From positions 248,001 through 312,000 of the forward strand of contig CAYYJR010000001.1 in assembly GCA_964472305.1 (NCBI GenBank): a DNA stretch of 64,000 bases, read 5' to 3'. Positions 1 to 8,213 of this stretch are shown here, piece by piece. The notes beneath the pieces were generated by a model that saw only the letters and a program-made list of their open reading frames with translations, did no database searches and was not told the DNA's origin. The stretch comes from CAYYJR01 sp964472305 (GTDB taxonomy: Bacteria; Armatimonadota; Hebobacteria; CAIYQO01). Both the position numbers and the translations under genes were made by a program. Within the stretch, counting starts at the first letter, position 1; each line of letters opens with the position of its first letter.

Positions 1-1463
1 CAATCCGTTCTGCCGATCCACCGCCACTCCGGTCAACTGCTGTCCGGGAATGATATCGGTGAAGGTGGTCAGGCGACCGACTTGCGGCTCAACTCGCGCC
101 AGCGCGCTCGTGACGGGGCCATACAGGGTGCGGGTGGCAAAATAGAGTCTGCCATGATACGAGACCATCGGTGAGAGGGGCTGGCTGTACCCGGCGGAGA
201 GCAGGTCGGTTTGCGTGGGATTTGCCAGCAGTCGGTACGGCAGGTCGGGATAGTAGCACATCACCCCGCCGGGCGCGCCGAACGCCAGATACAGTCGCTC
301 GCCGGCGATGCCGAACGCGCTTACCTCGCCGGGATGCGGTGCGGCGACGAATAGCTCGGTCAACTCATCCGTGTCGGGATCCCAGCGACCGATGCGCATG
401 CTGGCGGTGGGAGCGAAATAGAGCCGGTGATCGGGTCCCATGCCCACCGCACCGATCTGCATGCCGTCCCGTGTGCGTGTCGGCACCGGCGACAGTGCAT
501 ACATGCGCCAATCGATGGTGCTCTGTACCAACCGCCCGTGGCGGGTGATGCCGGCCAGGCGGCCATCGGACAGCGCGGTGAACAGCAGCGGATCATATGG
601 CATCGGGGCGCCGCGCAACTCCCACTCTTCGCCCGTCCAGCGATAGAGTGCGCCGCTTGCCGCGCCGGCGGCCAGCACCGCGTCGCCCACCCGTTGCAGG
701 CAATACAGGCCATCCTCGCGCGGCAACCGCGGCAGTTCGCCCAGCACGCGGGGAGAATCGAGCGCCACCTGAAAAAGGCGCTCACTCGGCCAGGTGCCGA
801 TCACCGCGTGCGCGGCATCCAGCAACACGGCGTGGCGGACAAACGAAGCGTCAGCTAATTCCGGCAGTTCGACGTACGCGACAGTACCGGTGCCCGGCGT
901 GATAAGGGCGGCGACGATGCGCCGGCCATTGATAAACGCCGCCACGCGGCCGTCGGGCAGGTCGACGAAGGCATGCACGCAGTGGGCGATATCGTCCGTT
1001 GGCGGGCACTGCACCGGGGTGATGCGTCCGGTGCGGGGATCATATTCGATAATGGCGCCACCGGGGGATGTGCCGAAGTAGCAATACCCCGCGGCGCAGC
1101 AAAAGCCGCCGCGGAATTCCTCACCCGGCAACGGCTGTCCCAGGTCCTCCAGCGTCCAGCGTTGGGGATCGAAGCGTAGCAAATGACCGCCGAGGGTACC
1201 GAGATACGCGCAGCCATCCGGACCGGCCACTACCGCGTAGGCGCCGTCGTCGTGCAGCGGAAATCGCGCGATCTCGCCGCCGGGCAAGGTGATGACGCAC
1301 AGGTGGCTTTGGCCGGTGGTGGAGTAAGGGACACCGAGCAGCAGGGTGCGCCCGTCCGACGGCAACAGCGCTACCATGCCATGCATGACGAACGGCAGCG
1401 ACATGTCGATGCCGGGTAACCGGGTGCAGGTCGCCCGTGCGGTAACGGGCGCTTCGGTGAACA
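1..1463 (-). CDS. beta-propeller-like protein, C-terminus beyond window
   Basis: An uninterrupted minus-strand frame of 487 codons runs from an ATG at 1463 off the left edge. The start follows an AAGGA Shine-Dalgarno about 9 bases upstream. The protein has no signal peptide. It consists of repeated short beta-strand-like units of 40-60 residues carrying motifs such as GGH.LRFDP, YFGTSPGGAIIEYDP, YRWTGEEW and LYFAPTASMRIGRWDPDTDE. That pattern is typical of NHL/Kelch/PQQ-type propellers that read out a bound ligand. No catalytic motif is visible and I cannot name the family. It lies 110 bp downstream of the peptidyl-prolyl isomerase gene on the same strand and may be its distal partner. Confidence 0.75.
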
Positions 1464-1573
1464 TGAGATGTGTCCTTGCTGCTGGCGGCTATGATGCGAA
1501 TGCCGTGGCGCGATGGCAACAGCGCGGCACGGCATTTCGTTTCTTCGTGCTTCCGTGGGGAATTCCCTGTCGG

Positions 1574-2305
1574 CTACCGGATGACAATGCTGGAAATTTT
1601 ATCGCCGACTTTGATGCGCTTCGACACGTCCAATCCCTTCACTACCTTGCCGAAGACGGCGTAACTGCCATCAAGCTGGGCGATGTCGCAATTGCAGATG
1701 TAGAATTGGCTGCTGGCGGAGTCCGGATCACTCGCTCGTGCCATGGCCAGTGCGCCTTCCCAGTGTCGGAGTTTTGGTGAAATTTCCAGTTTGATGGTCT
1801 GATCGGAGCCACCCGAGCCGTTGCCGTCCGGATCGCCGCCTTGAATAAGCTGGAAACCGGCACCGGTCTCGACGCGGTGGAAGGTCAGGCCGTTATAGAA
1901 TTTCTTCTTCGCCAGCTTCACGAAATTCGCCACGGTCTTCGGCGCGTCCTTGCCGTAGAGGTCGACTTCCATCGTGCCCTTCACGGTGGTGATGATTGCC
2001 CGGTTGGTGACGATGGGCGATGTGGAATTCGCCGGTTCGGCTGGTTTTTCCGGCACCGTGGGTGTGGCCGGCGCTGCGGCCGTTTTGGGCGTGTCGGGGG
2101 TGGTCGCCGTGCTGGCCGCGGCTTCCTTCGCCGCCTGGCGGCTCGCGGCGGTTTCCTTTAGCGTGGTGCTTTGCGTGCCATTGGGGAACATCGTGCCCGC
2201 CGGCTGCACGGGAACTTCTTTCCGGCAACCCGCCAGCAGCACGAGTAAACCAATGGCCAGCAAGCATGCCGAAATACATGACAGTTTGGATGCCAATTGT
2301 CGCAT
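1574..2305 (-). CDS. cyclophilin-type peptidyl-prolyl isomerase, lipoprotein
   Basis: 243 residues. The N-terminus is a lipoprotein signal (hydrophobic core, then LLAGC with Cys27), so the enzyme should be anchored outside the cytoplasmic membrane. A Pro/Ala/Thr-rich linker (about 30-95) leads to a cyclophilin domain (about 100-243) with the family signatures NFVKLA, YNGLTFHRV, IQGGDPDGNGSGGS, ALAMAR, SASSQFYI and YAVFGKV. It would catalyse cis-trans isomerisation of Xaa-Pro bonds during folding of exported proteins. The start at 2305 follows a GGGAG ribosome site; a longer in-frame start at 2443 would bury the signal peptide and is rejected. It is 40 bp downstream of the TPR gene and probably co-transcribed with it. 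Confidence 0.92.
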   Translation of the reverse strand: MRQLASKLSCISACLLAIGLLVLLAGCRKEVPVQPAGTMFPNGTQSTTLKETAASRQAAKEAAASTATTPDTPKTAAAPATPTVPEKPAEPANSTSPIVTNRAIITTVKGTMEVDLYGKDAPKTVANFVKLAKKKFYNGLTFHRVETGAGFQLIQGGDPDGNGSGGSDQTIKLEISPKLRHWEGALAMARASDPDSASSQFYICNCDIAQLDGSYAVFGKVVKGLDVSKRIKVGDKISSIVIR

Positions 2306-2345
2306 GAACACACTCCCGTGAATAGAATAGGTGGCGCCCGCCGCG

Positions 2346-3122
2346 CTATTTGCCGCACAACGCTTTGCGATGGGCCTGCAACAGCGCCTGCATCTCTTTG
2401 ACATCGGTCGCGTTGGGACAGAGCTTAGCTGCCCGGTCCACATACCCCTGCGCGGCCAGATAATACTGGCGCACTTCGTCGGCGGGCATTTTTGCGTCCT
2501 TACCGAAATAGGCTTTATTCAAACAGGCGCGCGCGGCCTGCACCAGCGCCATCTCGCGCTGCAGGTCCGACGTCGCTACCGTCAGATACGTCTCCCATAA
2601 TTTGCGCGCGCCATCAAAATCCCGGCGATACTCTATCAAGGCATCCCCGTAATACTTCACGCAATCCTCGCAGACGGGATCGCGCTCATACGCCGTGCGG
2701 AAGGCGTTGACACCTTCGGTGATCCGGCTGTCCGTCAACTGTGGGTGTCCGCGGGGCACCTCTTTGGTATAGTATAGCGTTTCCGTGAGGGCAATGCCAA
2801 GCCAGAGCCAGGCCTGGGAGGATTTTGGCTCCAGCTTCACCACCATGCGGAAGGTACTCAGTGCTTTGTCGCCGGCGGTGTTGCGTTCGGCAATGCTTAA
2901 CTTGTTCTGATCTTTGGCGTAGGCGGGGTTGTTGCGTCCCATGAGCAATTGGCCGAGTTCGAGCAGGCGCTGCGCGTCATCGTTCAGGGCAGGGGGTACG
3001 CGGGGAGAGACCGGGGGAGATGATGGCTCCTCGGCGATGGTGGGCAATCCTGCCCATAATAGCATGCTGATAAAAATGCCGGCACACCAGTATGCGGCGC
3101 CGGGCCTGCGTCGCGCCCTCAT
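2346..3122 (-). CDS. secreted TPR-repeat protein
   Basis: 258 residues. A basic N-terminus followed by a hydrophobic stretch (about 13-30, ending in AEE) is a Sec signal peptide. The mature protein is helical with degenerate TPR units: 'LSTFRMVVKLEPKSSQAWLWLG' spans one unit, and later units hold AFRTAYERDPVC and DFDGARKLWETYLTVA. The paired cysteines in CEDC and single cysteines in the later helices could form disulphides outside the cell. TPR proteins act as protein-binding scaffolds; the partner here is unknown. It is the first gene of a probable operon with the exported isomerase, which suggests an envelope folding or assembly role. No specific family was recognised. Confidence 0.8.
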   Translation of the reverse strand: MRARRRPGAAYWCAGIFISMLLWAGLPTIAEEPSSPPVSPRVPPALNDDAQRLLELGQLLMGRNNPAYAKDQNKLSIAERNTAGDKALSTFRMVVKLEPKSSQAWLWLGIALTETLYYTKEVPRGHPQLTDSRITEGVNAFRTAYERDPVCEDCVKYYGDALIEYRRDFDGARKLWETYLTVATSDLQREMALVQAARACLNKAYFGKDAKMPADEVRQYYLAAQGYVDRAAKLCPNATDVKEMQALLQAHRKALCGK

Positions 3123-3231
3123 GTCGATCCCATCAATAATGGCCAGGTTGAGTAACAGTCTATCCTACCCATTGCATGTCGCCGACAAACTCTTACCCCT
3201 TGCTCGCCGTGCGATTTTTTCGACACCACTG

Positions 3232-3957
3232 TTAGCTCTGGGATCCCTCACCGTCTTGCCGTGTCGGCAGCACTCGCTGTCCGTACGGACAGCACGCCAG
3301 CACCGGGCAGCGATCACACGCCGGGCGCCGGGCGGTACAAGTCTGGCGACCATGCGCGATCATGTTGACGTGAAACGGCAGGTAGGCTTCTTCGGGGAGC
3401 AATGCTTCTAGCAACGCATGCGCCTCCTCGGCGGTGGTCGTGGCGGGGATGAGTTCCAGCCGTCGCGCCACGCGCAGCACGTGGGTATCCACCGGCATGA
3501 ACGGCATCCCGAGCGCGAATAGCAGCACGCAGGAGGCGGTTTTGCGTCCGACGCCGTAGAACGAAGTCAAATAGGCCAGCGCTTCGTCGGGTGGCAGCTC
3601 CGCCAAATGGTCGAGGGTGACCGCGCCTTGTTCCTCGCGGATGCGCTGCAGCGCCGCCTTGATGCGTGGGGCTTTTTGGCGCGACAGGCCGCAGATGCGG
3701 ATTGCCGCCTCGATGGCCTCCACCGGGGCGTCAGCCACCGCCTCCCAGTGCGGGAATCGTTCGCGCAACTGTTGAAATCCACGCCGGCTATTGGCGTCGG
3801 TGGTGCTTTGCGAGAGGAAGGTGAGTACCAGCTCATCTACCGGCGGCAGGCCGGCGCCGTGCCCGGTTACAGGACTCGTGACGCGATACGCCGCCACTAG
3901 CCGTCGTCCGATCTCGACCGCTGTCGCGCGTAATGCCATGCTCGGAAACCAGTTCAT
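3232..3957 (-). CDS. nth: endonuclease III-like DNA glycosylase/AP lyase with 4Fe-4S cluster
   Basis: 241 residues, HhH-GPD superfamily. The helix-hairpin-helix holds GVGRKTA (Lys139, the Schiff-base nucleophile position) and the catalytic aspartate lies in PVDTH (Asp157). A C-terminal Cys-X6-Cys-X2-Cys-X5-Cys motif (207, 214, 217, 223) is the endonuclease III iron-sulphur loop. It removes oxidised pyrimidines in base-excision repair. The start at 3957 (MNWFPS) gives the usual length; upstream in-frame sequence runs into a dispersed repeat and is not coding. An internal ATG at 3939 is an alternative. The C-terminus is slightly extended and polar. Confidence 0.93.
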   Translation of the reverse strand: MNWFPSMALRATAVEIGRRLVAAYRVTSPVTGHGAGLPPVDELVLTFLSQSTTDANSRRGFQQLRERFPHWEAVADAPVEAIEAAIRICGLSRQKAPRIKAALQRIREEQGAVTLDHLAELPPDEALAYLTSFYGVGRKTASCVLLFALGMPFMPVDTHVLRVARRLELIPATTTAEEAHALLEALLPEEAYLPFHVNMIAHGRQTCTARRPACDRCPVLACCPYGQRVLPTRQDGEGSQS

Positions 3958-4067
3958 GCCGGCAGTATTCCCCGCCCGCGGGGTGATGATACCTGCCGGG
4001 AGACGGCGAGTTGCATGCCTTGCGCTTTCCCCCACGACACCCGTATCCATCTGCACCGGAGTCCAGT

Positions 4068-4170
4068 GCAAATCTGCACAATGCGATTCCGCTTTTTCTG
4101 GGTTCCTGGTGACCCCGTCGTTGGCAGGACGTGGGGTGCAACACGGGGAAGTCCATTTCCACGTGTTGCA
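4068..4170 (-). repeat. dispersed intergenic repeat, copy A (matches 60711-60813)
   Basis: Read on the minus strand, this stretch matches the plus strand at 60711-60813 over about 100 bases, with shared blocks such as GCACCCCACGTCC, CAACGACGGGG, CACCAGGAACCCAGAAAAAG and ATCGCATTGTGC. It opens with a hairpin (arms 4138-4150 and 4157-4169, 13 bp with one mismatch). The same hairpin in the other copy has a C-G pair replaced by A-T. It lacks an open frame or terminal repeats of an insertion sequence. It sits downstream of the zinc-ribbon gene, in the gene's direction. Confidence 0.85.
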
Positions 4171-4180
4171 GTAGATAGCA

Positions 4181-4212
4181 GCGCGGCCCGATCGTCGCCG
4201 ATCGGGCCGCGC
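4181..4212 (-). terminator. perfect 14-bp hairpin after zinc-ribbon gene, no U tract
   Basis: Arms GCGCGGCCCGATCG (4181-4194) and its exact complement (4199-4212) enclose a 4-base loop, 29 bp after the zinc-ribbon stop codon. There is no T run on either side, so it may stabilise the 3' end or act with a factor instead of being a classic intrinsic terminator. Confidence 0.6.
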
Positions 4213-4240
4213 CAGAGAGAGTGTGTGCGGAATGAATGGA

Positions 4241-4435
4241 CTACCAGTCGCGATCGCGGCCACCGCCGAAACCACCACCATCGCGCGAGCTCATCTTATC
4301 GGCCTTACGCCGCCGTCGGCAATCCGGACAACGGATGGGAGCGGTGAAACCTTTCTCCTGATAGAAGGCCTGTTCACCTTCGGTGAAGGTGAATGAACTG
4401 CTGCAATCGCGGCAGGTCAGGGTCTGAGCGGGCAT
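4241..4435 (-). CDS. small zinc-ribbon protein (zf-trcl-like), copy 1
   Basis: 64 residues. Two CxxC knuckles (Cys8/Cys11 and Cys36/Cys39) flank the conserved core FTFTEGEQAFYQEKGF and a basic run RCPDCRRRRKADK, followed by a Gly/Arg/Asp-rich tail. This is the 'probable zinc-ribbon' family found as short stand-alone proteins in many phyla; its biochemical role is not established, but the zinc site, basic stretch and RG-type tail suggest nucleic-acid binding. A close paralogue lies at 53073-53315. An AGGAGGG ribosome site sits 8 bases before the start and can be sequestered by a leader hairpin shared with the paralogue. It has its own strong promoter at 4543-4571. Confidence 0.93.
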   Translation of the reverse strand: MPAQTLTCRDCSSSFTFTEGEQAFYQEKGFTAPIRCPDCRRRRKADKMSSRDGGGFGGGRDRDW

Positions 4436-4536
4436 GCAACTGCCCTCCTTTCACGGGTGTGGTGAATCTTTCTCGGGCAGGGCAGTCCGCATGGTGGCAT
4501 AGTTGCTTCCTCGTCTCGCCACCCATTCCGGGAAGA
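4436..4536 (-). ncRNA. structured 5' leader of zinc-ribbon gene, copy 1 (candidate cis-regulatory RNA)
   Basis: The roughly 100-nt leader aligns with 52979-53072 upstream of the paralogue. Hairpin 1 pairs GGTGGC (4523-4518) with GCCACC (4498-4493) around a loop with conserved CGAG..GAAGC..CTAT. Hairpin 2 pairs ACTGCCCT (4486-4479) with AGGGCAGT (4446-4439), which overlaps the Shine-Dalgarno and ends three bases before the start codon. Pairing would hide the ribosome site, so the leader could act as a thermosensor, riboswitch or protein-binding operator. Function is inference; the conservation and pairing are seen directly. Confidence 0.65.
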
Positions 4537-4542
4537 TAGTTG

Positions 4543-4571
4543 AATATATCGCTTAATAACTGATGTGTCAA
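4543..4571 (-). promoter_or_regulatory. sigma70-type promoter of zinc-ribbon gene, copy 1
   Basis: TTGACA (4571-4566), 17-bp spacer, TATATT (4548-4543). Predicted start near 4536 gives a leader of about 100 nt. Confidence 0.8.
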
Positions 4572-4581
4572 TTACGCGATG

Positions 4582-4615
4582 AAAAATTGGCCGGACACCG
4601 TGATGGTGCCCGGCC
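4582..4615 (-). terminator. intrinsic terminator of glnS
   Basis: On the minus strand GGCCGGGCACC, a 5-base loop and GGTGTCCGGCC form a hairpin with one internal mismatch, followed by AATTTTTC. It lies 20 bp after the glnS stop and separates glnS from the zinc-ribbon promoter. Confidence 0.85.
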
Positions 4616-4633
4616 TGTTGCGAAGGAGAACGA

Positions 4634-6352
4634 TTAGCTGGTTTTCATGGCCTTTTCGATCTTCGCCCATGAGTCGCGCAGTGTGACCGTGCGGTTGAAT
4701 ACTATCGACTCCGGGGTGGAATCGACGGTATCCACGCAAAAGTATCCTTGCCGCTCAAACTGGTAACGCGTGCCGGGCGCGGCGCCTGCCACGCTCGGTT
4801 CCACAAAGCCGGCGAGTATTTCCAGCGAGGTGGGATTCAGGTTCGCGGTGAAATCCAGTCCTTCCGGCACATCGTCCGGATCGGGCTTCATGAAGAGGTG
4901 GTCATACAGCCGCACTTCAACCGGAAGGGCGTGCGTCGCCGAAACCCAGTGCAGCGTGGCTTTTACTTTCCGGCCATCGGGGGCGTCGCCGCCACGGGTG
5001 GCCGGATCGTAAGTGCAGTGCAACTCGATGATCTCGCCGTTGGCGTCCTTCACCACTTCCTCGCACTTGATAAAATAGGCGTAGCGCAGCCGCACTTCAC
5101 GGCCCGGCGCCAGGCGGAAGTATTTGGGCGGCGGCACCTCGCGGAAGTCCTCCTGCTCGATATACAGCACCCTGGAGAACGGCACCTTGCGCGTGCCTGC
5201 CTCCGGGTCCTCCGGGTTATTGATGGCGTCCATTTCCTCTGTCACGTCGTCCGGGTAGTTGGTGATGACCACCTTCAACGGTCGCAACACCCCCATCACG
5301 CGCCGGGAGCGTTTATTCAGGTCGTCGCGCGCACAATCTTCCAGTTGCGCAACATCCACCACGCTGTCGATCTTTGTCACCCCGATCTTCGCGCAGAAGT
5401 CGTGGATGGCTTCTGGCGTGTAGCCGCGCCGGCGCAACCCGGCCAGCGTCGGCAATCGCGGATCGTCAAAGCTCTTCACGTATCCGCCCCTCACCAACTC
5501 GATGAAGCGGCGTTTGCTCATCACCGTGTAAGTCATATTGAGCCGGGCGAATTCGATCTGGCGCGGGTGATAGATGCCGAGTTGATCGAGGAACCAGTCG
5601 TACAGCGGACGGTGATTCTCATATTCTAGCGAGCAGAGCGAGTGGGTGATGCCTTCGATGGAATCCTCCAGCCCGTGCGCCCAGTCATACATCGGATACA
5701 GGCACCACTTGTCACCCTGGCGATGGTGCGCGGTGTGCAGGATGCGGTACATCACCGGATCGCGCATATTCAGATTGCCCGAGGCCATATCGATCTTCGC
5801 CCGCAGCACGCGGGAACCATCAGGAAACTCGCCCGCGCGCATTCGCGCGAACAGGTTCAGGTTCTCGTCAACCGAACGGTTGCGGTAGGGGCTCTCGACG
5901 CCCGGCTGCGTGAGCGTGCCGCGGGTTTTGCTGATCTCCTCGGCGGACTGATCGTCCACGTAAGCCATGCCTTTTTTAATCAGTTCGACCGCCCAGTCAT
6001 ACATCTGCTCGAAATAATCGGAGGCGAAGAACAGCCGGTCATCCCAGTCGGCACCCAGCCACTTTACATCTTCGATGATGCCGTCGACGAACTCCTGCTC
6101 TTCTTTTGCGGGGTTGGTATCGTCGAAGCGCAGGTTGAACTGCCCGTTGTAATCCAGCGCCACGCCGTAATCGATCCACACCGCCTTGGCGTGCCCGATG
6201 TGCAGGTAAGCGTTCGGTTCGGGCGGGAAACGCGTGTGCACGCGATCGAACCGTCCGTTGCGCAGGTCCTCTCTCACCGCTTCGCGAATAAAGTCAAGCG
6301 AAACATACTCCTCACCGGTCTCATTTTTCGCATCGATATCAGACATACTCAT
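4634..6352 (-). CDS. glnS: glutaminyl-tRNA synthetase
   Basis: 572 residues, full length for GlnRS. Class I signature PPEPNAYLHIGHAKA has HIGH at 51-54, and VMSKR (about 283) is the KMSKS-loop equivalent. The GlnRS-specific catalytic region (FDDTNPAKEEQEFVDGI, DWAHGLEDSIEGITHSLCSLE) and the C-terminal two-barrel anticodon domain (GTRKVPFSRVLYIEQEDF) are present. It charges tRNA-Gln directly, so the organism need not rely on GatCAB for glutamine. It is divergent from gltX, with a 313-bp gap that carries a REP-like palindrome. The start at 6352 is MSMSDIDAK; an in-frame ATG two codons later is an alternative. Confidence 0.97.
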   Translation of the reverse strand: MSMSDIDAKNETGEEYVSLDFIREAVREDLRNGRFDRVHTRFPPEPNAYLHIGHAKAVWIDYGVALDYNGQFNLRFDDTNPAKEEQEFVDGIIEDVKWLGADWDDRLFFASDYFEQMYDWAVELIKKGMAYVDDQSAEEISKTRGTLTQPGVESPYRNRSVDENLNLFARMRAGEFPDGSRVLRAKIDMASGNLNMRDPVMYRILHTAHHRQGDKWCLYPMYDWAHGLEDSIEGITHSLCSLEYENHRPLYDWFLDQLGIYHPRQIEFARLNMTYTVMSKRRFIELVRGGYVKSFDDPRLPTLAGLRRRGYTPEAIHDFCAKIGVTKIDSVVDVAQLEDCARDDLNKRSRRVMGVLRPLKVVITNYPDDVTEEMDAINNPEDPEAGTRKVPFSRVLYIEQEDFREVPPPKYFRLAPGREVRLRYAYFIKCEEVVKDANGEIIELHCTYDPATRGGDAPDGRKVKATLHWVSATHALPVEVRLYDHLFMKPDPDDVPEGLDFTANLNPTSLEILAGFVEPSVAGAAPGTRYQFERQGYFCVDTVDSTPESIVFNRTVTLRDSWAKIEKAMKTS

Positions 6353-6665
6353 GCAGAACCCCCATACTTGATGACGTTACATTTTGCCACACGGCTGGGG
6401 TGAGGTCAAGGAAAAATGGATGCTGTATGGGCTGCCAGCATCCTACCGGCTTGTGCTGTGCCGGCTGGAAGCCGGCGGCCCATACGTATAAGCGCATAAT
6501 AAACGAATCGTGCGATACTGTGAAGATATATGTAACCTCGTGCAAGGATGCCTTCATCGATGTTTCTGCATGGCTTTTCGCAGTGCTTTTCACCATCGCA
6601 TCGTCAGATGTCTCCTCATTCGAATGCTACTCTCATCGCCCATTCTCTGCTACAATAGCACCGCT
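6353..6665. other. glnS-gltX divergent intergenic region
   Basis: This 313-bp gap holds a long imperfect palindrome at 6425-6485 and the gltX -10 element TACAAT at 6651-6656. A second -10-like GATACT lies near 6514. No small open frame with a ribosome site is convincing. Confidence 0.6.
6425..6485. repeat. REP-like imperfect palindrome
   Basis: Two 26-base arms (6425-6450 and 6460-6485) are imperfect inverted repeats with a 9-base loop: 21 of 26 positions pair and one more is a G-T wobble. The arms begin and end with GTATGGGC/GCCCATAC and carry CCGGC/GCCGG cores. This resembles palindromic repetitive extragenic elements that are spread by RAYT-like transposases. A second copy was not found in this window. 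Confidence 0.6.
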
Positions 6666-8153
6666 ATGACAGATACCACTATCCGGACACGCATTGCGCC
6701 GTCACCGACGGGCGATCCACACGTGGGCACGGCGTATATCGGCCTGTTCGATTACGCGATGGCGCGTCAGGCGGGCGGACAGTTCATCCTGCGGCTGGAG
6801 GACACCGACCGCGAACGCTACAGCGAATCCTCCGCGCATGCGATTCTCGATGCGCTGCGCTGGCTCGGTATCACCCCGGACGAGAGTCCGGAGGTGGGCG
6901 GACCGGTCGGACCGTACGTGCAGAGCGAGCGGCTGGCGATTTACCGGCATTACGCCGACATGCTGGTGGCGGGCGGCCATGCCTACCAGTGTTTCTGCAC
7001 GCGCGAGCGGTTGGCGAAGATGCGCGAGGAGCAGGAGGCGGCGAAGGCACAAGTACAATACGACCGCTACTGCCTGTGCCACCTGACGCCGGAGGAGCGC
7101 TCGCAAAAGGTGCGCGACGGCGTGCCGCACGTCGTCCGTATGAAGATGCCGGATGAAGGAGCTACGCGCTGGACCGATCTGGTGCGCGGCGAGGTGTCGT
7201 TTGAGAACGCGCTGATCGATGACCAGGTGCTGCTGAAGACGGACGGTTATCCCACGTATCACCTGGCGAACGTGGTGGATGACCACCTGATGCGGATCAC
7301 CCACGTCATCCGCGCGGAGGAGTGGATTTCCAGCACGCCAAAGCACCTGGTGCTTTACCAGATGTTCGCGTGGGAGCCGCCGCAATTCGCCCACCTGCCG
7401 CTGTTGCGCAACGCGGATCGCAGTAAAATCTCCAAACGGTTTAACCATACCTCGCTGCACTGGTATCGCGACGAGGGCTTTCTGCCCGAGGCACTGTTGA
7501 ACTTTCTCGCGCTGCTCGGTTGGTCGCACCCGGAAGAACAGGAAGTGTTTTCGCTGGACGAACTGGTCGAGAAGTTCACCTTCGAGCGCTTCAGCACCTC
7601 AGGGCCTATCTTCGACCTGGAGAAGCTGCGCTGGTTGAACGGTGTCTACATTCGCGCGCTGCCGGCGGAGGAGTTGTATCACCGCGCCGAGCCATTCCTG
7701 CAGCGGGCGGGGTTGATTCAAGCGCATCCGGTGTCGGAGGAGATCGCCTTCGCCACGCGCTGCCTCGCCATGGAGCAGGAGAAGGCGCGCACGCTGACGG
7801 ATTTTCCCGAGCTGATTTCGTTCCTGTTCGACCCGAACTTCGACTTCGAAGACGAGGCGGTGACGAAATGGCTGCGCCCGGCGCCCGAGCATGTGCGTCC
7901 GGCATTTTACCAGTTAATCGAGCAGATCGACCGCGTGCCGGCCAGCGAGTTGACCGCGGAGAAGCATGAGCAAATCGTTCGCGCGGTGGCCGAGGTGCTG
8001 GGGGTTGGCGCTGGTAAGGTGATTCATCCCACGCGTGTCGCGATGAGCGGTCGCACTAAAGGCCCATCGCTGTTTCATATGATGGAGATGTTGGGCAAGG
8101 ATGACGTGCTCTATCGCATCAACCGCGCGCTGGACATCACGCGCGGTGGGTAA
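6666..8153 (+). CDS. gltX: glutamyl-tRNA synthetase
   Basis: 495 residues. The HIGH-equivalent HVGT (19-22) follows TRIAPSPTGDP, and the second class I signature is KISKR (about 254-258). LRLEDTDRERY and the glutamate-binding region are intact, as is an all-helical anticodon domain ending AMSGRTKGPSLFHMMEMLGK. It has a cysteine-rich CFC..CLCH segment (about 116-140), which in some GluRS enzymes binds zinc. The ATG at 6666 begins nine bases after the -10 hexamer TACAAT and has no Shine-Dalgarno, so the mRNA may be nearly leaderless. A longer frame opening at 6510 is not supported because it would start upstream of this promoter with no family similarity. Confidence 0.97.
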   Translation: MTDTTIRTRIAPSPTGDPHVGTAYIGLFDYAMARQAGGQFILRLEDTDRERYSESSAHAILDALRWLGITPDESPEVGGPVGPYVQSERLAIYRHYADMLVAGGHAYQCFCTRERLAKMREEQEAAKAQVQYDRYCLCHLTPEERSQKVRDGVPHVVRMKMPDEGATRWTDLVRGEVSFENALIDDQVLLKTDGYPTYHLANVVDDHLMRITHVIRAEEWISSTPKHLVLYQMFAWEPPQFAHLPLLRNADRSKISKRFNHTSLHWYRDEGFLPEALLNFLALLGWSHPEEQEVFSLDELVEKFTFERFSTSGPIFDLEKLRWLNGVYIRALPAEELYHRAEPFLQRAGLIQAHPVSEEIAFATRCLAMEQEKARTLTDFPELISFLFDPNFDFEDEAVTKWLRPAPEHVRPAFYQLIEQIDRVPASELTAEKHEQIVRAVAEVLGVGAGKVIHPTRVAMSGRTKGPSLFHMMEMLGKDDVLYRINRALDITRGG

Positions 8154-8213
8154 CGGCGTCCGCGACAAGCGCCGAGACAAGGAAACGCCCGGCCGGCGGC
8201 GAATAAGGGGAAT

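Larger units (their letters stand above)
3958..4240. other. intergenic region: repeat copy A and a strong hairpin
   Basis: This 283-bp gap between the zinc-ribbon gene (upstream on the minus strand) and nth has no credible gene. It holds the hairpin at 4181-4212 and repeat copy A at 4068-4170. The part next to nth (3958-4060) has GC-rich short inverted repeats (CCCGCCCGCGGGG) but nothing I can name. Confidence 0.6.
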
